Origin: Azophilus sp965116165
GTDB taxonomy: Bacteria; Pseudomonadota; Gammaproteobacteria; Pseudomonadales; Azotimanducaceae
Direction of reading: 5' to 3'
Length of the DNA stretch: 64,000 nucleotides
NCBI GenBank assembly: GCA_965116165.1
Contig: OZ220484.1
Span: 248,001-312,000 of the forward strand
The notes under the pieces are model-generated. The model was given only the letters and a program-made list of their open reading frames with translations. It was not told the origin of the DNA and searched no databases. Positions 55,141 to 63,894 of the stretch are shown here, piece by piece; within the stretch, counting starts at the first letter, position 1, and each line of letters opens with the position of its first letter. Position numbers and translations under genes: made by a program.

Positions 55141-56247
55141 GTGGCGGGGCGAATCCGGGCTGGCAAACCGATGGCCGGAATGATTGTGCGGGTGGTTGCG
55201 CTGCTGGCGCTGTTCGGAGCGGGCGGGGCCGGGGCGGACCTGGGTTCTCCCGCGACGGACGACGACGGGACTTTTGAGGTGAGTTGGAGCGGCATCGACT
55301 GCTCCCGCCGCTGCCGCCTCACCCAAAGCCGCGACGGGGGCGCGTTCGCGGAGGTGTCAAACGTGCGGTCGAGCCCACACAGGATCACCCTGGGCACACC
55401 ATTGGTGGCGGGGAGGTACACCTACAAGATCGCGACCTGCCGGACGCTGCCGCGGCTGGGTGGGGAGGTCTGCCTGCCGTTTCCGTTGAACGGGCCCTGG
55501 ACGGCGACCACGGTTGTGGGGGCGCCGGCGGCACCGATGACACTCAGGCTAACAAGGGGACGGACGGACAAAAACTATACGCTGGGCTGGACGTCGTCGA
55601 CATCCATGGGAACCATTGAGTACCGCCTCCACGAGCGCAAACCGAACGGCGACTGGGAATCCATCTACGAGGGCCCACTGCTGACCAGGGCGATCACGAG
55701 TACGGCCATGGGGACGTATTACTATAAGGTTCAGGCGTGCAGGGGCAAGGTGTGCAGCCCCCATTCGAATACCGTGATGACCGTTGTCGGCATGGCCGAG
55801 CCCACCGAGGAGACGACCACGGAGCCGGGCACACTGCCGTATGTCGCGGGTGTGACGCGGGGCGGCGATGCGTACGTCAACGTGCCGATCCAGCCGGCAC
55901 CGGGGGTGAATGGGTTGGCACCACGCCTTTCGATCGATTACGGCGGGGGCCGTGAGCGACAGCGCATCAACGAGTCGCTGCCCGGGGATGTTCTGGGCTA
56001 CGGCTGGCAGGTCACCGGGCTGTCGGCAATTCGCCGGTGCGTAAAGAACCAGCCGTCGACCGCCACGGTCGACCTGACCAATACAGGTCACAGTCTGTGT
56101 CTGGACGGCGAACCGCTGGTGCTGGTGAGCGGCACCCATCTCAACGACGGTGCGAAGTACCGGACGCTACGGGAAAGCTTCATCAAGATTACGCTCAGGA
56201 CGGCGGAAGCTTTGGACGATGGGACACCGAACATGGCCACATCCTAG
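55141..56247 (+). pseudogene. SpvB/RHS-type toxin, segment 1 (signal peptide, two Fn3-like domains, SpvB start)
   Basis: The start is GTG 55141, 1 bp after the preceding stop; ATG 55171 or 55180 is possible. A signal peptide (MIVRVVALLALFGAGGAGA) is followed by two Fn3-like units (FEVSWSGIDCSRRCRLTQSRDGG; LGWTSSTSMGTIEYRLHERKPNG), then the SpvB-type opening GTLPYVAGVTRGGDAYVNVPIQPAPGVNGLAPRLSIDYGGG and GDVLGYGWQVTGLSAIRRC. It ends at an in-frame TAG (56245-56247) in the middle of the SpvB region; the same frame carries on after it. Confidence 0.7.
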
Positions 56248-56259
56248 TTCGAGGTTCTC

Positions 56260-57372
56260 ATGCCGGATGGGATGAGGCTCGAGTATGGTCGCACCGAGGA
56301 TAGCCAGCTTCGGCACATACAGGAACTCACGGTAAACGGTGTTGCGTACCCTTTTCCGACTCTGCCGTACCTGTGGTCGGTCAACCGCCAGACGGACGCG
56401 TATCGCAACAAGATGGATTACGAGTACTACGAGGATGAATTGGCCGCGGTGAGGCACCCCAAGCGCATCACCTACGGCAATGGAGGGGACGCGGAGATTC
56501 TGTTCGAGTATGTGGGGCGCACGGATCTGGCGCCGGTCCGGTTGGACACGTTCACGCAGGAGCAGCATCTGCTGCTGCACGGCATCCGGGTAAGGCTTGA
56601 CAACAACGATGTGAGGCGCTATCGCCTGATCAGCGAAACGGCCCCCTCGACCAACTGGCGGCGTCTGAATCTGGTGCAGTTGTGCGCCCATGGCGAGGCA
56701 GGCGGCGCCGAAAAGTGCCTCAGGCCACTGGACATCGACTGGGGCGAACCGTCGACGGCGATGTCGATGCTCCAGACGCGTGTGACTAGGGTAACGGACC
56801 CGCTCGGGCGGGAGACACGGTTCGAGTACGGCAAACTCATCAATTCCGGGACGGACGCCTGGCGGTTGAGGGATGGCCCGTTCGCCGCCGTCGGCGCGGT
56901 GACCGACACTGAGGAACTGACCGACGACGCCGGCACAATTAAGGAGGTCGTCACGCGGGTTCGGCGATCAAACGGATTGGGCGGCTGGCGGGACACGTCG
57001 TACGCCTACCGGGGCGGGGGTCGCCGCAGCACGAAACACTGGGGTTTCCTGGGCTTCGATGCGATCCGCGAGACCGACTCCGCGACGGGCGTGGTGACCT
57101 ACCGCCGCTACCGGATGGTCTTTCCGCACTTGGGCGAGGAGGTCGAGGCGCGCCAGTACGACGGCGATTACGGAGCTGCGGGCGCGGGCGTGGACCTGCT
57201 GGCCGCGGTCAAGCTGACCCGGGCGGAGAAAACGCTGACCTATGCCAACGGCGCGACCTCGACGCTGCCCTACGTGCGGTATCGAACGTCGTTTCACCAT
57301 GAGGACGGCACGCTGCTCGGAGCGACGCGGACGGAAAGAACGCTGACGGTGTCGGGCGGGAAACCTCGTTGA
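56260..57372 (+). pseudogene. SpvB/RHS-type toxin, segment 2 (SpvB-TcdB middle region)
   Basis: This is in the same reading frame as segment 1, separated only by the TAG codon. FEVLMPDGMRLEYG bridges the break and matches what SpvB proteins have here. It continues with ITYGNGGDAEILFEYVGRTDLAPVR, VTRVTDPLGRETRFEYGKL and WRDTSYAYRGGGRRSTKHWGFLGFDAIRETDSATGVVT, typical of the SpvB/TcdB to RHS transition. The frame closes at 57370-57372, and homologous sequence moves to another frame. Confidence 0.7.
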
Positions 57373-57803
57373 CGACATCGGACGGTGTGCGGATCAGGAC
57401 GTCGTACAGGTGGTGCGGCGACCCGGCGGTGACGTGCGCCCCGGTGTGGGGTGTTTCACCGGTGTACCGCGAGCGGGTGACCTCGCCGGCGGGCCCGACG
57501 CGAAGTCGCTATTTCGACAAACTGGGCCGATTGCTCCGCGAACAGGTCCAGTCGTTCGGCAGCGACACCACTTGGGACCGGGTGGACCGGCGCTACGACG
57601 CCCGGGGGCTCGTGCGCCGGGTGAGCGAGCCCTATTCGTCCGCCGAGGGCCTTCCCACGTCGGCGCCGTCCTCCCCGACCATTTGCGCCGACGCGTCGAG
57701 CAGGCCGCACCGGTGTGTGACCCATGACAACCTGGGGCGTCCGACGGCGGTTCGGTGGCATGGAGCTACGATGCCGTCCCGAACGATAGCCGCGTGCGCG
57801 TGA
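57369..57803 (+). pseudogene. SpvB/RHS-type toxin, segment 3
   Basis: RHS-region sequence resumes in a new frame: VTSPAGPTRSRYFDKLGRLLREQVQSFG, VDRRYDARGLVRRVSEPY and CVTHDNLGRPTAVRW are RHS/YD-like units. The productive part runs to about 57760, where a second shift occurs. Confidence 0.65.
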
Positions 57804-58864
57804 CGCGCGCCGAGACGGTGAGGGTGCCGGACGGAACCAGATCCCCGACACTGTATACGAGGCGCGAATACAACCTCGCCGGCGAACTGGTCAAGCTGGT
57901 GGAGGGCGACAGCAACAACAGGCCGAACGACACCCTGCCCGCGGACGGCGTGGTGACGGAGTACGCCTGGTACGGGTCCGGCCTGTTGAAATCGACAACC
58001 GTCAACGGAAACTATACTACCGGATTCAAATACGATGCGGCCGGCAACCGAACAGAGGTGACCAACCCCAACTTCTCAACGGTGACGCTGCGCCATACGG
58101 CGGCGGGGGAACTGTGGCGGCGGGAGGAATCGGGTCGGACGACGACTTGGACGTACGACGGGCTGGGCCGACCGACCAGGCGCCAGGATCCGGACGGGGT
58201 TTCGGAGTGGGAGTGGGATCCGGCGAACGGTCGCGGGTCGCTCTCGAAGCGCTGTCGGGAGGACACCGCGGGCGCGACGACCTGCAGGGCAATGACGGCG
58301 CCGGACTTCAGGGAAACCCGCACCTACGGGAGCGATGCGCGGCTGGACAGGGTGGCGACGACGATCCGCGCGGGCGGACTTGTCAGGAACTACACGCACT
58401 CCTACACCCACGACACGCACGGCCGTCTCAAGACCGTGACCCATCCCTCCGGCCTGACGGTCGAGCGGAGGTACAATGCGCGCGGTTACCTGCGGAGGCT
58501 TAGGAATAGGGCGGGAGGCGCCAACCTGATCACCTACGGAAGTGTGAACGCCCGCGGACAGGCAACGGAGGAAAGCTACGGCAACGGGACGAAAACGGTG
58601 CGGACGTTCGACCCGAACTCGGGCCACCCGACGGACATCGATACGACACTCGGGACGGCGACGGAAATCCAGGACGACACCTACCGGTGGCGAAGCGACG
58701 GTCTAATGCCTCGGGATCGGCCGTCTCGACGGCGTCCTACGATCCGTACGGGGGGCGCCGGCTTGACGATGGAACCCGGGAGTCGAGCGCCGCGGAGCTG
58801 GAGAGTGCCGCCGGCGACCGGACCCTGGACGGAGCGCGGGGGTTCACCGGCCACGAGCAACTAG
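57755..58864 (+). pseudogene. SpvB/RHS-type toxin, segment 4 (YD/RHS repeats)
   Basis: A run of RHS/YD repeats in a third frame: YTTGFKYDAAGNRTEVTNPN, TTTWTYDGLGRPTRRQDPDGV, YTHSYTHDTHGRLKTVTHPSGLTVERRYNARGYLRRL and GTKTVRTFDPNSGHPTDIDT. The productive part ends near 58710 (TYRWRSDGL). The stretch that normally lies between here and the RHS core is missing, which suggests a deletion as well as a frame change. Confidence 0.65.
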
Positions 58865-59871
58865 ACCGCGTCGGACTCGTTCACATGGGCGGCCGGGTCT
58901 ACGACCCCCGCCTCGGGCGGTTCCTGAGTCCGGACCCGGTCATCGGCAACCCGGGCGGCAGCCAGTCGTGGAACCTCTACAGCTACGCCGGGAACAGTCC
59001 CATGAGCTTTACGGACCCGACGGGCCTGGTTCGCTCGTCACTTCCCTGGGAGAACAACGCGTGCGGTCCGGCGCGGGGATGCCTGAACCTCGACGGGGGC
59101 GGAGGCGGATTCGGATCCACCACGCAGCGCATCCTGGGCCGCGGCCTGGGCGCTGTCTGGGGATTCCGGTCGATCCTTGTGCCGGTCATCGGCAGGTACC
59201 CGTCGGGGGACGGGTGGCAATGGGGCATCGGATTCCATCTGATACATTATCCTGTCCTGAGCTTCGTTCCAACCGGACAGACATCAACCGAGGCCGCCAT
59301 GCCAGGCGATCCGGAGCCCGCGGGAATGCCGGTGAGTTCGGCGGGCGATGTTGCGCAACAGTCTGGCGGAGCCGAGGGTTCGGGTGGCGTCGCGGTGGCG
59401 TTCGTCGGGGGCGCCGGGGACAGAAGAAGTAAGGTGGTATTCGGTATCTACGACCGATACATCAAAAAGAGGGGGGGCGTGGGCGCCTACTTCGAACATA
59501 GCCAGGGAGAAGAACTTGGCGATTGGATCGACCACCAGAATGAGCAGGGGGTCAGGGCAATCGTCATCGGTCACAGTTGGGGCGGGGTCACGGCGGCCCG
59601 TACGGTAGCTGAGGGACACCGAGTGCATGAATTGCGGACGGTGGATCCCGTCGGACGGCGCCCTGTTATTAAGCCAGCGCAATTTTTTGAAAGAGTCGCC
59701 GCCAATTCGGAGACATGGAACAACTACGATTCCACGGCGGGAGGCACATGGGGCGACGTAGTCGCGTATGTGGGGCGTTCTTGGAATGATCGTCCGCGGG
59801 GTTACGCCACATCCCACATCGAAGTCGCAAAAGACCATGTCGATATCTGTTCCGAATACTGTGAACCCTAA
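58687..59871 (+). CDS. RHS core joined to a lipase-like C-terminal toxin domain
   Basis: From about 58715 the frame encodes the end of an RHS core: ASYDPYGGRR, GFTGHEQLDRVGLVHMGGRVYDPRLGRFLSPDPVIGN and WNLYSYAGNSPMSFTDPTG, the site where polymorphic toxins join. The variable C-terminal part (about residues 118-394) has a nucleophile elbow VIGHSWGGVTAA, followed by ELRTVDPVG (Asp) and SHIEVAKDHVDI (His), a plausible alpha/beta-hydrolase triad, so lipase or esterase activity is suggested. The gene's upstream parts are broken, so it may not be exported or even expressed. Confidence 0.7.
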   Translation: MAKRRSNASGSAVSTASYDPYGGRRLDDGTRESSAAELESAAGDRTLDGARGFTGHEQLDRVGLVHMGGRVYDPRLGRFLSPDPVIGNPGGSQSWNLYSYAGNSPMSFTDPTGLVRSSLPWENNACGPARGCLNLDGGGGGFGSTTQRILGRGLGAVWGFRSILVPVIGRYPSGDGWQWGIGFHLIHYPVLSFVPTGQTSTEAAMPGDPEPAGMPVSSAGDVAQQSGGAEGSGGVAVAFVGGAGDRRSKVVFGIYDRYIKKRGGVGAYFEHSQGEELGDWIDHQNEQGVRAIVIGHSWGGVTAARTVAEGHRVHELRTVDPVGRRPVIKPAQFFERVAANSETWNNYDSTAGGTWGDVVAYVGRSWNDRPRGYATSHIEVAKDHVDICSEYCEP

Positions 59872-59947
59872 CCCAAGGCGAATCCCGTCTATTTTCCCCC
59901 GGAACCCTCCGCATATTTGTGGCCCGGGCCTTTCCATTTTAGCCACC

Positions 59948-59987
59948 GATGTATTCCGCACCAAGTCCGGGAGCCTAGTTGCGGCGG
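59948..59987 (+). repeat. Left copy of a ~40-bp inverted repeat pair
   Basis: TATTCCGCACCAAGTCCGGG and flanks match the reverse complement of 60822-60861 with a few changes. The pair brackets the ankyrin lipoprotein gene and about 830 bp. The rest of 59872-60210 shows no gene. Confidence 0.6.
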
Positions 59988-60210
59988 CCGCCCCCCGCAC
60001 CGGAATTGCCAACAACCAACGGCGCATGTCGTTCCGGCGATGCTCATCGGGGGATCGACTCGACTTTCAACGCCATTCGCCACAGAATCCCGCATTGTCC
60101 GTTTGTCCCTAATCCCGGCCTTGTCCCGGTGGCCATTTCGGCGGGCCGCCCCCGAACAGTCGACGCGCTTGGGGACGGGCGGGCTAAGGCATGATTTCCG
60201 GGGAGATGGC

Positions 60211-60597
60211 ATGGGAATGAAAATGAGGGCGGCATGGATTCCGGGGATTCCGCTTCTCCTATGGGCCTGCGGCGGATCGGCCAATGTGTCCCCCTGCCCG
60301 GATTGGAACAGTGAGGGCTTCTTCTCCGACGCGGAGGTGGCGGATGTCTCCCGTTGCCTCGCGGCGGGCGCGGACGCGAACGCGCGGGACGAGGATGGCA
60401 CAACGCCCCTGCACTGGGTGGCGCGGTACGGCGGCCATGCCGCCGTGGCGGAGGCCCTGCTTGCCGCGGGCGCGGAGGTGGACGCGGAGGATGGGTATGG
60501 CATGACGCCCCTGCACTTGGCGGCACGGTACGTCAACGCCGCCGTGACGGAAATCCTACTTGCCGCCGGCGCGGATCAGACGGCGACAGATCCATGA
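60211..60597 (+). CDS. Ankyrin-repeat lipoprotein, possible immunity protein
   Basis: A lipoprotein signal with LLLWAC (Cys about residue 20) is followed by ankyrin repeats: VSRCLAAGADANARDEDGTTPLHWVARYGGHAAVAEALLAAGAEVDAEDGYGMTPLHLAARYVNAAVTEILLAAGAD. The start is ATG 60211 with GGGAG at 60201-60205; ATG 60217 and 60223 are close. It is 128 aa. Ankyrin proteins are one known class of immunity protein next to polymorphic toxins. A periplasmic lipoprotein would fit a phospholipase-like toxin acting on the envelope; this is inference from position only. Confidence 0.72.
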   Translation: MGMKMRAAWIPGIPLLLWACGGSANVSPCPDWNSEGFFSDAEVADVSRCLAAGADANARDEDGTTPLHWVARYGGHAAVAEALLAAGAEVDAEDGYGMTPLHLAARYVNAAVTEILLAAGADQTATDP

Positions 60598-60970
60598 GGT
60601 CACGCGGCACGGTGATGGTGCCACCGCCACCTCCCTGCACCTCCCTGGCGAGTCGGCCGGGGACATGGGCCGCGGCGATGCGGGAGTGCCGGATTCTCGC
60701 CATGCCGGGTTGCGTCGACGGCTCCCCGCCGGATGGGCGTTATCTGGGGCAGCGACCATTTCACCACGCCGCATTCGCCCGGTAACTCCTCGATGTGGCC
60801 ACAGCGGCTGGCCATGGATGCCCGCCGCAACCAGGTTCCCGGACTTGGTGCGGAATATATCCATGGCGGCGGATTGCTGGAATTGGATCTCCGAGGAGTT
60901 CTGGCGGACGCTGACACCCGCGAAGGTCTGCGATTGTCTGGCTACTGTTCTTGGTATCCGCGCGTACTCC
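60598..60970. other. Spacer between the ankyrin gene and nfuA
   Basis: No convincing gene. It holds the right copy of the inverted repeat pair (60822-60861). The nfuA promoter must lie here, but no clear -10/-35 pair stands out. Confidence 0.4.
60822..60861 (-). repeat. Right copy of the ~40-bp inverted repeat pair
   Basis: CCCGGACTTGGTGCGGAATA lies inside a ~40-bp match to the reverse complement of 59948-59987. Confidence 0.6.
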
Positions 60971-61588
60971 ATGTACGATACCCGACCAAATGAGTCGGAT
61001 ATTGCCGTGATCGAAATCTCCGAAAGCGCCCAAGCCTATTTACGCGAGCTGCTCGCCAAACAAGACGACGAGGGTGTGGGCATTCGCGTCTTCGTGGCAC
61101 AGCCGGGCACCCCACAAGCGGAAACATGCATCGCCTATTGCCGGCCCGGTGAAGCCCAGGAGGGCGATGTTCCCCACGAGTACACGGGCTTTCGAGCTTG
61201 GGTGGAAGAGCGTAGCCGAAAGTACCTTGAGGATGCCGTCGTCGACTTTCAGGAAGACCGCATGGGCGGCCAACTCACCATCAAGGCACCCAATGCGCGC
61301 GTACCCAGCGTCGACGCGGATTCACCTCTGGAAGATCGCATCAACTACGTGCTATACAACGAGATCAACCCCGGCCTTGCAGCCCACGGCGGCATGGTGA
61401 CGTTGGTTGAGGTGCTTGAAGACAATGTGGCCGTGCTGCAGTTCGGTGGTGGCTGTCAGGGTTGCGCGGCGGTGGATATCACGCTGAAGCACGGGGTGGA
61501 ATCGACGCTCCTGGAACAGATACCCGACCTCGCCGGTATCCGGGACGCCACCGACCACACCTATACCGAGCACGCCTATTACCGCTAG
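60971..61588 (+). CDS. nfuA: Fe-S cluster biogenesis protein NfuA
   Basis: NfuA carries Fe-S clusters to client enzymes. It has an N-terminal A-type-like domain (IAVIEISESAQAYLRELLAKQDDEGVGIRVFV) lacking the cluster Cys set, and a C-terminal Nfu domain with the CxxC motif in LQFGGGCQGCAAVDITLKHGVE. The start is ATG 60971; 205 aa, close to E. coli NfuA (191). Confidence 0.93.
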   Translation: MYDTRPNESDIAVIEISESAQAYLRELLAKQDDEGVGIRVFVAQPGTPQAETCIAYCRPGEAQEGDVPHEYTGFRAWVEERSRKYLEDAVVDFQEDRMGGQLTIKAPNARVPSVDADSPLEDRINYVLYNEINPGLAAHGGMVTLVEVLEDNVAVLQFGGGCQGCAAVDITLKHGVESTLLEQIPDLAGIRDATDHTYTEHAYYR

Positions 61589-61644
61589 CGGCCCGTCCGA
61601 TTAATTCGCCGCCCCTCGGTGCGACGCGGGACTTTTGCCACGGG

Positions 61645-62712
61645 TTAGGCGACGCGGCGGATGAGTGCCGGCCGCAAGGCCTCGGCAATCTCCAACATCA
61701 AGGCTTCCGTTGTTTTCCAATCGATGCAGCCGTCGGTAATCGAAACGCCGTAGCGCAGCTCCTCAAGCCGGGCGGGGATTTTCTGGTTGCCCGCATGCAA
61801 GTGGCTTTCGAGCATCAAGCCGACAATGGAGCGGTTGCCGTTAAGAATCTGCTCGACCACGGAGCGCGCCACCCTTGGCTGTGCCGCCGGGTTCTTGCCG
61901 GAGTTCGCGTGGCTGCAATCCACCATGATGACGGGGTTCAGTCCGGCTTGCGCAATCTTTTGTTCGCAGGCCGAGATGCTCTCGGCGTCGTAGTTGGGGC
62001 CGCTGCCGCCACCCCTGAGGACAAGATGCGCGTGCGGGTTGCCACGGGTTTCGATCACCGCCACCTGCCCGGATGGATCGATGCCCAGGAACCGGTGCGG
62101 TGCCGCCACGGAATGCATCGCGTTGATGGCGGCGTCCAGGGAACCGTCGGTGCCGTTCTTGAACCCGATGGCGGAACTTAGCCCCGATGCCAATTCCCGG
62201 TGGGTTTGGGATTCGGAAGTGCGGGCGCCGATCGCCGACCAGGCAATGAGATCCTGAATGTACTGCGGGGTAATGGCATTGAGAGCTTCGGTGCTGAGCG
62301 GCAGGCCGAGTTCCGCTAGGTCGATGAGCAGCCGGCGGGCGATGGTCAGCCCCTCGCCCACCTTGAAGGTATCGTTGAGGTAGGGGTCGTTGATCAACCC
62401 CTTCCAGCCCACGGTGGAACGTGGCTTTTCAAAGTAGACACGCATAACGATGAGAACGGCGTCGGCGATGTCCTCGGCGAGGGCGGCGAGGCGTTGCCCG
62501 TAGTCGAGTGCCGCGATGGGGTCGTGTATGGAACAGGGGCCAACAACTGCGAGCAGCCGGTGATCCTCGCCGCGCAGAATGGCGTTGACCCGCTCGCGGG
62601 CGCTTTGCACACTCGCCGCCGCCTGCGCCGTCACGGGCAGTTCCCGTTTAAGTTGGTTCGGTGTAATCAGAACTTCGTGTCCGGTCACGTTGATGTTTTC
62701 CAATTTGTTCAT
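61645..62712 (-). CDS. 3-deoxy-7-phosphoheptulonate (DAHP) synthase, type I
   Basis: This is the first step of the shikimate pathway. The type I alpha (AroF/G/H) family is clear: VVGPCSIHDPIAALDYGQRL, MRVYFEKPRSTVGWKGLINDP, WSAIGARTSESQTHRELASGL, GFKNGTDG, VDCSHANSGK and ESHLHAGNQ with the late GVSITDGCIDW. The start is ATG 62712 after GGAG; 355 aa. Which feedback type (Phe, Tyr or Trp) it is cannot be read with certainty. A leader peptide and attenuator lie just upstream. Confidence 0.94.
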   Translation of the reverse strand: MNKLENINVTGHEVLITPNQLKRELPVTAQAAASVQSARERVNAILRGEDHRLLAVVGPCSIHDPIAALDYGQRLAALAEDIADAVLIVMRVYFEKPRSTVGWKGLINDPYLNDTFKVGEGLTIARRLLIDLAELGLPLSTEALNAITPQYIQDLIAWSAIGARTSESQTHRELASGLSSAIGFKNGTDGSLDAAINAMHSVAAPHRFLGIDPSGQVAVIETRGNPHAHLVLRGGGSGPNYDAESISACEQKIAQAGLNPVIMVDCSHANSGKNPAAQPRVARSVVEQILNGNRSIVGLMLESHLHAGNQKIPARLEELRYGVSITDGCIDWKTTEALMLEIAEALRPALIRRVA

Positions 62713-62764
62713 CTTGCAATCTCCAAATGGCGGGTTCGGTACGCGCAGCGAGCGGGGATGCCAT

Positions 62765-62829
62765 AAAAAAACCCCGCTCGTCGCCTTGCGGGGCTTTCCT
62801 CCGAAAGGCGACTCGAGTTGAATCGCCTT
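62765..62829 (-). promoter_or_regulatory. Transcription attenuator upstream of the DAHP synthase gene
   Basis: On the minus strand four pairing blocks follow one another: AAGGCGA (62823-62829), TCGCCTT (62805-62811), AAGGCGAC (62780-62787) and a terminator stem CCCCGC (62788-62793) / GCGGGG (62772-62777) followed by TTTTTTT. Blocks 1:2 and 2:3 can each pair. The 2:3 helix overlaps the terminator loop and excludes it. This is the layout of an aromatic amino-acid attenuator. Confidence 0.75.
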
Positions 62830-62851
62830 GCGCTTCTCTGGTTCGAGACGG

Positions 62852-62926
62852 CTAAACGCGATGCCAACCCACAGCGGTGCGACCGCAATAAGCGAACCAA
62901 AAGATGAAAGTAGCATCGTGTCTCAT
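62852..62926 (-). CDS. Aromatic-rich leader peptide upstream of the DAHP synthase gene
   Basis: ATG 62926 opens a 24-codon frame ending at TAG 62852. Residues 7-13 read FIFWFAY and a second Trp is at residue 21, so 6 of 24 residues are Phe, Trp or Tyr. The frame ends 23 bases before the first pairing block of the attenuator. The ribosome-binding site is poor; a possible promoter (62937-62965) would place the transcript start only a few bases before the ATG, so a near-leaderless start is possible. Confidence 0.7.
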   Translation of the reverse strand: MRHDATFIFWFAYCGRTAVGWHRV

Positions 62927-62936
62927 AAGGCGGCGG

Positions 62937-62965
62937 ATACTACGCCTATGCAGGCCGACATGCAA
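62937..62965 (-). promoter_or_regulatory. Possible promoter of the DAHP synthase leader
   Basis: On the minus strand TTGCAT (62960-62965) and TAGTAT (62937-62942) are 17 bp apart. The position just before the leader peptide fits, but both hexamers are imperfect. Confidence 0.4.
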
Positions 62966-62981
62966 CGCCTTCAATCAAAGG

Positions 62982-63221
62982 TCATTTCAACAGGACGCTT
63001 GATGGCAATTGACCACCTAAGCGGCCGTCCTCGCCACTTTGGTTTGGCACGGGCGGGTCCGGTGGCGGCAGTGGCGGGCGAGTTCCGTTCTCGTTCGGCG
63101 AGGAATTGGCCTTGTCGCGTTTTCTGATCTTTTGCCACCTCTGTTTCTGAGGGCTCAGCCCAACCCGGGTCTCTGCGGCTCGAGTCCGCTTCATGGGCAT
63201 TGGGTGGCTCGACTCGGACAC
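62982..63221 (-). CDS. Possible small hypothetical protein
   Basis: A 79-codon frame rich in Pro, Lys and Arg (KQRWQKIRKRDKANSSPNENG, then a PPLPPPDPP stretch). It lies 48 bp downstream of the E2-like gene on the same strand and overlaps another open frame of similar length (62971-63255). I recognise no domain and see no good ribosome-binding site; it may be non-coding. Confidence 0.2.
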   Translation of the reverse strand: MSESSHPMPMKRTRAAETRVGLSPQKQRWQKIRKRDKANSSPNENGTRPPLPPPDPPVPNQSGEDGRLGGQLPSSVLLK

Positions 63222-63269
63222 TCAGGGCGGACCGGCGGCACTTCGAGCTTTGCACTACCTACTGCCTGA

Positions 63270-63701
63270 CTAGGGGGGATGCTCTCCTCCTCCGAGCCAC
63301 CCTCCCGTGGCCCGCCAGATTTCGTAAAAAAACAGCCATTCGGATGCCCACGGCAAAACGGAATCGACGATCCACATCCTTGCTGTCCATTCTCCGCGTT
63401 CTGGGTGCCAGAGACAAAGCTCCGCTCGTTTGCGGTCGTACAGATGGGGCACCTTGCCATTGTGGCGGTCTTCGAGTTTCGGAGCCTCCACGTACACGTT
63501 GGGAATCATCCGTTTGGACCGCCTAACGTCAATGCGCACCCGGTACCTGTCGCTCAACGCCGTCGGCTGTAAGTGTCCAATCCAGATCAAGCGATTTCCC
63601 GCCTGATCAAAATGTAGAGTGGAGTTCGGTTGGACTGCGCGTAGTCGACAGCCTTGCTGAGCAAGCGTTGGTGCGCGAGGGCGCGGGTAGCGCATCGACA
63701 T
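63270..63701 (-). CDS. Conserved hypothetical protein, possibly E2 (ubiquitin-conjugating)-like
   Basis: A 143-residue protein from ATG 63701 (GGTGGA upstream). After LIWIGHLQPTALSDRYRVRIDVRR it has P-x-V-Y-V-x-x-P-x-L, GKVPHLYDRKRAELCLWHPERGEW and a conserved end LPWASEWLFFYEIWRATGGWLGGGEHPP. The order of a P-H motif, a single Cys in LCLW and a downstream Trp-rich helix resembles bacterial E2-like proteins found in mobile or defence gene sets. This is a weak structural guess; the conserved C-terminal motif is real. No E1 or JAB partner is visible in the window. Confidence 0.6.
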   Translation of the reverse strand: MSMRYPRPRAPTLAQQGCRLRAVQPNSTLHFDQAGNRLIWIGHLQPTALSDRYRVRIDVRRSKRMIPNVYVEAPKLEDRHNGKVPHLYDRKRAELCLWHPERGEWTARMWIVDSVLPWASEWLFFYEIWRATGGWLGGGEHPP

Positions 63702-63847
63702 TACGCTATCCACCATAAAACGTATGCTCCGGACTGATCTTGGCTTGCGTTGATCGACTTGCGAGTTCCCCTGTCGTTGCTGAAACGGCAATGCCGGACT
63801 GGCGAACCTGCTGCAGCTTTGTTCTAGCTCAGATACATTTCGGAACT

Positions 63848-63892
63848 TACCCTCCGGTGTCCAAGCCCATGGCTTGTCGACATGGGGAGGGT
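63848..63892. repeat. Compound hairpin near the window end
   Basis: ACCCTCC (63849-63855) pairs with GGAGGGT (63886-63892), and CCCATG with CATGGG inside it. It lies next to a longer perfect hairpin. 63702-63847 shows no gene. Confidence 0.5.
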
Positions 63893-63894
63893 GG

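Noticed and set aside
53005..59871. Breaks in the secreted repeat/RHS locus as pure sequencing error
   Set aside because: Nearly every other gene in 64 kb is uninterrupted, while here several independent breaks, a nonsense codon and missing RHS sequence cluster. Error cannot be fully excluded, but decay is the simpler reading.
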